Part shown: positions 52,501 to 61,500 of the stretch, piece by piece
How positions within the stretch are numbered: the first letter of the stretch is position 1
Layout: every line of letters starts with the position of its first letter
Source of the DNA: Rugalucina vietnamica
Lineage: Eukaryota > Mollusca > Bivalvia > Lucinida > Lucinidae
Assembly (NCBI GenBank): GCA_964017185.1
Contig: OZ024880.1
Location: 38,778,329 to 38,842,328, forward strand
Reading direction: 5' to 3'
DNA: 64,000 bases
The notes under the pieces: generated by a model
Told to the model about the DNA's origin: nothing
Seen by the model: only the letters and a program-made list of their open reading frames with translations
Database searches by the model: none
Translations under genes and position numbers: made by a program

Positions 52501-55500
52501 TCAGCGCCTTTGTTTTTGCTACACAGATAGTGCATTAATCCGAAATTTCAAGCTTGATGCCATCTTCTGTGGCTTAACAGACCGTTTTGTGTCGGACCTG
52601 GTCGCATCACGGCTCATATGTAACATAGCATCAACACCAATATGTTGAAGATAGTACTCAGTACCGCTTAGTACAACTAGTGGCAAAATATTCTATTGTG
52701 TTTTATGTTATGTGAAGTTAACAATTTATTTCATCCACAATTATATACTGACATTGAGAAATGCCCATATATAAGCATTGGTACATGTAGTTTCACCACA
52801 TAGGCGGCATTCCATTATGCTCATTGACAAATGCATCCCAAACTAAAAACAGATTTTGTATCTCAAATTATAAGTAACATTTACAATCTAAGCTACTGTT
52901 AGTAACGTTGCAAAATTGCTTTGTTTGTTTTGAGGTTTGACATCCCAGTCAACAACTTTTAATGGAACCACCACTTCCTGGGTATTAACCATTACTTTAG
53001 TGAGTATATGTGCCTTGCTCAAGAACCCAGGATCTCTATTCGAAGTCTGATCTCTACCATGAGGCCACCACTCTAATGTTTCAAAAAATTGTAATTTGAG
53101 CATAAGTGAATGCTGTCTATCCCGTTTGGTGTTTATTTATCGCCTTTGCGAAAACACGTGGTCATGATCTTTCTGTTGTAGATCTAGCTTAATTTCCTAT
53201 TCTTTTTGCCTTAGCTTGTGTTTTGTATTATTGTGTTGCCGTGGTTATATTCTGTTGCCATAGAAACTGCATGATGTATCCATTTTCCATCTCTAACAGG
53301 GAGCCACAAATATACGTCAACTTCAGCAGGCCATCACGACACCAATTCTGAATCGGAAAAACACAAAGCTTTCTAAATCAAATTTCTTAAGTGTAAGTGA
53401 GCGTGTAGTTAGTTCTGTGAGCAGACACTTGTTGGGTTACCATAGCAACCGAACACGGTGGTTTGGAGTCACGAAGGAGATTGTATGGAACAACAATATG
53501 TATAGGTCGATGTAGCACAAGTGGACTAGAACGGATAAAGTGGGTTCTTGCTGAATTCAACATTTTAACTGTTATAATATTCTTCACATAAATGAGCCGC
53601 GCCATGAGAAAACCGGATTTTTGCCTAGGCGAAAACAAAGGTGCAGATCAGCTTCGCAGTAACTCCGAAGCTGATCAGCGCCTTTGATTTTGCTGCTTGG
53701 ATAGTACAGTTCCTCTTTTACTTAAAGCCAAAACTTCAAGCCTCTAGCCTGCTTCTGTGACTGTACAGGCCGATTTGTGTCGGACCTGGTCGGAAACTTG
53801 GAAGGCCGGTTTTCTTGCCTCACAGCTCAAATTGTAATGATTGTCTGCTCTTTTCATTCAATCTGAAACATACTTGTTTTCTATGAGTAAATAATGACAA
53901 TAATCCCCACTTTATTTGTTTATTTTGAAATTGTCTATAGCTTATTATATGCTTTCTTAAATAATCAGTTGCCAATGCAATCATTCGAAAGAGAATAAAG
54001 AGAAATTTAAGTTTTGACATCTTTTCAACTTTATTTAGTAATGATAATTGGTATGAAAAGTATAGTATATATACTATTAAACAAAGGTAAGGCAACCTTC
54101 AACAGTATATTTATGTCTCCCCCCAACAGGGTCGGGAGACATATTGTTTTTCCCCGTGCGTCTGTCCGTCCGTCTGTCCGTCCGTCCGTCTGTCCGTCAC
54201 AAATCGTATCCGCTCTATAACTTGAAAACCATTAAAGATTTTTCAATGAAACTTGGTACACTTGTAAACCACGACGAGACAATGTGTCATGCACAAGAAC
54301 CATAACTCTAGCTTGAGTATTTTTGGAGTTATTTCCCTTTGATTATTTTCGATACAATTTCGTGTCCGCTGTATAACTTGAAAACTAAAGATTTTTCAAT
54401 GAAACTTTGTACACTTGTAGACCACGACGAGACGATGTGTCATGCACAAGAACCATAACTCTTGCTTGAGTATTTTTGGAGTTATTTCCCTTTGATTATT
54501 TTCGATACAATTTCGTGTCCGCTGTATAACTTGAAAACCGTTTAAGATTTTTCAATAAAACTTGGTACACTTATTGAGCATGATCAGATAATGTGTCATG
54601 CACAAGAACCATAACTCTGGCTTGAGTATTTTATGAGTTATTTCCCTTTGATTATTTTCCATACAATTTCGTGTCCGCTTTATAACTCGAAAATCGTAAG
54701 AGTTATTTCAATGAAACTTGGTACAATTATAAAGCACGATGAGATTACGTGTCGTGCTAAAGAACCATAACTCTTGCTTGCATATCTTTGGAGTAATTTC
54801 CCTTTGATTATTTTCCATACAATTTCGTCTCCACCCTTTAACTTGAAAACCGTAAGAGAAATTTCAGTGAAACTTGGTACACTTATAAAGCATGATGAGA
54901 CGATGTGTCATGCACAAGAATTATAACTCTTGCTTTCATATCTTTGGAGTTATTTCCCTTTGATTATTTTTCCATACAATTTCATGTCCACTCTATAACT
55001 TGAAAACCATAAGAAATATTTCAATGAAACTTGGTACACTTATAAAGCACGATGAGATGATGTGTCATGCTAAAGAACCATAACTCTTGCTTGCATATCT
55101 TCGGAGTTATTTCCCTTTGATTATTTTTCATTCAATTTCGTGTCTGCTCTATAACTCAAAAACCATTAGAGATTTTTCAATGAAACATGGTAGACTTATA
55201 AAGCATGATGCACAAGAATCATTACTCTTGCTTTCATATCTTTGGAGTTATTTCCCTTTGATTATTTTCCAAACACTTTCATGCCCACTCTATAACTTGA
55301 AAACCGTAAGAGACATTTCATTGAAACTTTGTACACTTATAAAACAGAATGACAGGATATGTTATGCACAAGAACTATAACTCTTGCTTGCATATTTTGG
55401 ACATGCACATAGAAAGGGGGGAGACATCAGTTTTCACATAGAAAACAAATTCTAGTTTTATATGTTAGCGGTTAGTAAAATTATAATCGATGTCGATATA

Positions 55501-58500
55501 ACTTAAACATTCACATTGATCTTAAAAAAAAAATGGTGTAAACTATGATCTTGTACATTTTCTGTATAATTTCTTTTGAATGGTTGCAAATGTTTAACAT
55601 TATACCTACTGTTCCCCATTATCTGCTATATAATACACATTTACACATCTAACTACCCCACCATGTACGTAATGATTTATTTTTTTTCTTGTATTAGAAA
55701 AGCTTTTGTTACCTTAAACTTGAAGGCAAATACATGTATGTCGGTATTTATGACAACATTTTAATAGTACATGATCTATAAATGCTTTATGGTTGTACTG
55801 GACATCTTTTTAAATAAAGATTTTAATGTCTATTTTAGCCCTCCTGTTCTTATCATTCAGAAATTAAGGTACCTAGGCTATACTATAACCTTTTTGATGT
55901 CAGACAGAGTAAAACATGTAGTTACAAATAGATTGGTCTTTGCACTTGGTTTGGTTTATTATAGTGAAAGGTGAAGGAAAAGTATTAATTTGTTGGTTGT
56001 TTTGTGCACTACATATTAACTTTTCGCATTTAATGAATAAGAAATTCAAAAACTATACATAGTAAGTTTCGGTTTTGGTATACTACTTATTATCATTATT
56101 CTTTAGTATAATATGCTCACCAGCAAAAGTTTAGTCAGTGAAAATATATGTAAAATCCCATTGGGACAGTTTAAATCGCTATAGCTTCAAAGGCCGTATA
56201 TCATTTGCGCAAAAATCATACCGTGACGTTGTTTGGATTGCGCGTGAAATCAAGGTATCAAATGCGCGAATGGTCTTTAGGGTAATATTAGCCGAAAATC
56301 ACTCGGGTAACCTACATGTATGTTCACACTGGCTTTGGACAGATACGACCGTTATGTCAGTCATATTTTAACATGCTTTTATAGGTTTTAGACGTTTTGA
56401 AAGTGTTTTTAACTTGTATTTTGTGCAAGAATATTGTTTTAATCATCATGGATTTTAAAATTTCTTTGGTCTTGATAGCGAGATACAATCATAGCATGGG
56501 TATACCTTAAAATACCTGTAAAAGCAATTGATTTCCGCACAATTTAAACGCGCATTTGATAGTCTTTTTTCCGCGCATTCGTAAAAAAAATTCTGCGCAT
56601 TTGATATATTGATGCGTGCATTCGTAAAACGCTGGCTTCAAAACCCCTAAATAGTTTAGGATAGAAATTACCAGTCATAAAACTGTGAATAAAACCTAAA
56701 CGATTGAAATATTGCATGTGGTTTTGCCACAGTGCATACACCAATTTTCGTTCTTGTTTTAATTGAAAGGGAGGTAATCTAAAAAATAATGAATATTTGA
56801 CTTGTTATTTCTGGAGACTGTGGCTGAATTTTGAAAAGATTTTTTTCGGATTTTTGTCACGGACAACCACCTCTTTCAGAAAACCCTATTAATCAAAGCA
56901 CCAATTTGATCATTTACCGGATAATTACAAAAATGATGTTTTACAAAAAAAGCCAATAACTCTGTCAAAATTGACAACTGGTGGAGTTTCTTTCCAGAAT
57001 TAGAAAGAGACCAACTTTGCAAATTTAATAAAGGGAAACATCTAAGGCAAGTTGCTGGGCATTATAGTAATTGGGCTGGTCAAAGTTACTGACTAAACTT
57101 TTTTCTCTGAGTATATTTAACATGATTTGCATTAAGAAATAACCCCAAAATCATTGGACAGGTACATACCATGTCATTTTGTTTCTAATGCTTTTAATGT
57201 ATAGGTATTTTTACTATTAATTTGTATTTATTGAAGAGCTGGCCTAATTTTAAAAAAGTAATAACTTTAATAATTGGTTGTAACTAAATAGTCTCTAAAA
57301 AGCAAAGCTAAAGTAACAACTTAAGTAATAATCGGTTGTAACTAAATAGTCACTAAAAAGCTAAGGTGATATATGTACATAGATTTAGTAGCCAGAATTC
57401 ATATTGATATATACATACTATTTAAACAGCAAAATTTTACTGTATTGGGATTAATTTTACCCCATATAAGCTTGGACAACTTTAGGGCTTTACTGTTTGC
57501 TGGCATTTTGATTAGAAGTATACCTGAAACCTCTAAAATTTGAAATGAACTTCAATGTCTAAATAATGATTATTGAATAGTCCAGTCATAAAATATGGGT
57601 TGAAATTTGTAGCATCACTTATAGGCTGCTTGATATATGCTAGAAATTAATGGATAAAATTTTAATGGAAATGGTTAAAATGTTGTGTTTTAATTTGTGT
57701 ATCTAAATTTAATGTGGTTTCGGTGACCATCTAGTTTGTAGAAACCATAACAGGATGATTGTACATGTACTAAATTTGTGATTAACACCCTATTAATAAT
57801 TATTTGTAAAAAATAAAAGAAAGACCCATTATTTAATTGTTGACACGGAACATTTCTATTGACATTTAACTGATAGTACATAGTTGCTGCATGCATTTTG
57901 ATGTTGTTTTAGCACTTACAAATATAGAGAAAGTCTTTCGTTTTCAGTCGTTGTCGATTCTTTTAAGCATGTTTTAGTTGTAGGCATATTGATTGTGTTG
58001 TATCATCAGATCATATATATAGTAAAAATAGTTTATTTCTAAACTCACATCTAATAATTTTGCAACATTCTCTGATTTAATCGCCCACATAGCCACACAT
58101 TACATTCATTTGAGCCTGGTCATTAGAAAGCCAAATGCAAGTAACAGTTTGTTTCACATAAGACTTAGTTGCTCACTGCCAAGTTTCTTTCCAAAGCAGA
58201 CTTTTTTTTGCTTTGGAAAGAATATTAGAAGATCAGAAATTTTTAAGAAGGGTTTTCTGATAATGGGGCTCAATTTCTACTGTCATATTTGAGCCATGGC
58301 ATGAGAAACCAGCAATCTGCAGTAACCTGCACAGCTGATCAGTGTCTTTGTTTTTGCTACACAGTTCAATCCATCTTCTTAAATGCGAAATTTCAAGCTT
58401 CCAGCCTGCTTCTGAGACTGTACAGACCAGTTTGTGTTGGACCTGGTTTGAAACTCAAATTATGGTTTTCTCATGCAGCGGCTCAATTCAATAAACTAAC

Positions 58501-61500
58501 ACCCTCATCATACACGTAACAATCAACGCACATCATATTTTATACAAGAACAATTTTTCACACCTTTGTAGGATAAGATGGATAGGTTTAGAATGGAATT
58601 ACAAGTACACGATAACGTACCGGTCACACCAAATCTCGGCCGAACATCCCGGGTACGATCGCATTCCGTAGCTGTAAGTCCTAGACCTTAGCATGTGTGC
58701 CAGTTACTATGTACCGTAGCTGTTAATGTGTATAATCACAGTATAGGCGGGGTTACTTCCCCTGGTTATGTGGTTTTATCTTCTAAAAATGAGCCTGTTC
58801 TGAAGAAAACCTTTTATATGAAGTTTACTTCAAAGTTGATGATTGGTCTGCAAATATAAACAGTCTGATCACCACCTTTGTTGTTGTCAACATTATATGA
58901 GCCGCCCCATGGGAAAACCAACAATCTGCATAGGCGAAAACAAAGGCGCAGATCAGCTTCGCGGTAATGATCACCACCTTTGTTGTTGTCAACATTATAT
59001 GAGCCGCCCCATGGGAAAACCAACAATCTGCATAGGCGAAAACAAAGGCGCAGATCAGCTTCGCGGTAACCGCGAAGCTGATCAGCGCCTTTGTTTTCGC
59101 TACTCGGATAGTACAATTCCTCCTCTACCTAACTCCAAAATTTCAAGCTTCTAGCCTGCTTTAGTAGCTGTACAGGCCGGTTTGTGTCGGACCTGTTCGG
59201 AAACCACATTGTTGGTTTTTCCACAAGGTGGCTCAAATGTATGGTTTTCTTTTGATAGGGTTCAAATGGTGCTGCTGCTATTTGCATGACTGCAAATTAA
59301 TTGTTATGAAATACAATGATAATGGGACTAAATGTAACCATAGGGAGCAATTAAGATCGGAACAAATAAATTCTATATGGGCCACTGTATAAGAAAACCA
59401 ACAATCTGCATATGCGAAAACAAAGACGCAGACCAGCTTCAAGGTAACCGCAAAGCTGATCAGCGTCTTTGTTTTTCGCTTCATGGATAGTACAATTCCT
59501 ATACTTATCAAATCCAAAAGTTCCAGCCTCTAACCATCTTCTGAAGCTGCACAGACCGGTTTGTGTCAGACCTGGTCGGAATTCCGAAGACTGGTTTTCT
59601 AACGTCCCGGCTCATATATTAGTGAAAAGTAATGTATTACTACTACTGAACTGGATAATATGCATGTCTTGAAATGGTGCTATGATGTGAGACATAAGTA
59701 AGAAGCTTTGTAAATGAAACGCATGATGCTTATTCTTGTATTTTGCAAAAATTGGCTTTTTGAATGGCTTCTTATTATTATGCTTATGGCTGCGAATGTG
59801 ATGCTTGAGCTAGTATGTTTTATAAGAACATACATTAAGTCGATATCTTTTGCCATTGATTTCAGAAATGGTTGAATAGGATATAATTACAAAAAAAGAA
59901 GTTTAAATGTGATATTCTAGAAACAAACAGCACCACACCATAATGCTCAGTAATGTTGCTAACATTATATATTATCTTGAATTTAGATGTGTCACGTATG
60001 TAACATGTATTGCTTGTATTGGCTTCATTACACCGTACACTATTATATATTATATAAATAATATATACATGATATATAGGCTTGGCACATTTATTACAGT
60101 GTAATGTTAATAAAATACTGTTCACATTATAAAGTTGTTCACTTTAATACTAACAATAGTGCTATATCTTATTTAATTATATTATCCATAATCTTAATGT
60201 AATTGCTATGGAATGAAATTAAATTTAAAAGAAAATTGAATAGTTATCTAAAGCTTTAGCATATATGTATAAGCTTATGACAATCTTTTGTTTCAAGTTA
60301 ATCAAAACATAACCAACAGACATATATATTAAATAACATACCAGAAGATTAATGTAATTTCTTTTAGTTATATTTCAATTGGATGCTTCACTCTCTCTTT
60401 TTCCCCCTAAAACATAGTGTTTCTTTTATTGTGTTACATCTGTTACTGTTTTCAAGCTAGCTATATATACTAGATAGAAATGATAACAGACAATTTATTT
60501 AGATGCAATTTTAGGATGCATTTGATGTACCATAAAGATCTTATTTAGACAGATATGGCATGTTTAGAAATAATCTTTTAAAGGATGATTTCAAACTTGT
60601 TTTCAGTTTGGGCTACAATTTTGGGAAATCTAGTTGTTGAAGAGAGAAAAACAGGAATTTTGGGAAATCATTATCAATTTAACTGACTTTTTAAAAGTAA
60701 AATGGTTGTTGCAAGTTTATGACAGTCTTTATCTTTATGGTACTTCTGAATTTACAAATTTTGTTTGTACTCGTACTGTTTGTTTGTTCTAAATGTTCAT
60801 GTACTGTTGTTTTCTTTTTGTGTGTTTTGTGTATTTAGATTGAATTTATCCAAATATATATAATATGGCATGCTTTAATTTCAAACATTAAACAAAGTTG
60901 AGTCATGTAATGAGGTATATGTCTTACTGGAACCGGTGCTAGGAAGAGAGCAATGATCATAGAAATAAATTTCACGGCCAGTCTGTATGAAATGATGTGC
61001 AGGATCAAAGGATCAAACCCACTTCCTGATTAGAAAGTGGACCTTCCTGATTAGAAAGTGAATCCTCATAATTAGAAAGTGGATCTTCTTGATTAGAAAG
61101 TGGACACTATCTGACTGAGCTATTAGGCCAGGTTTATATTGTGGCTTAGCTTATATGTACCACATTTGGAATGTTTGATCTTTTGGATTAGTTCCTGCAT
61201 TTACCAGGCAGAATGTCCGCAGAAGATGGTTAGAGGCATGATATTTAATATAATCAGAAAGACCCTGATCAGCTGTGAGTTGCTGCACAGTACCATGTGA
61301 GCCGTGTCATGAGAAAACCAGATTTTTGCCTATGCGAAAACAAAGGCGCAGATCAGCTTCGCAGTAACTGTGAAGCTGATCAGCGCCTTTGTTTTCGTTA
61401 CAAGGATAGTACTATGCCTCTTTTTCTTCAATTCGAAATATCTAACCATCCTCTGTGGCTGCACAGACCGGTTTGTGTCGGACCTGTTCGGAAACCCGAA

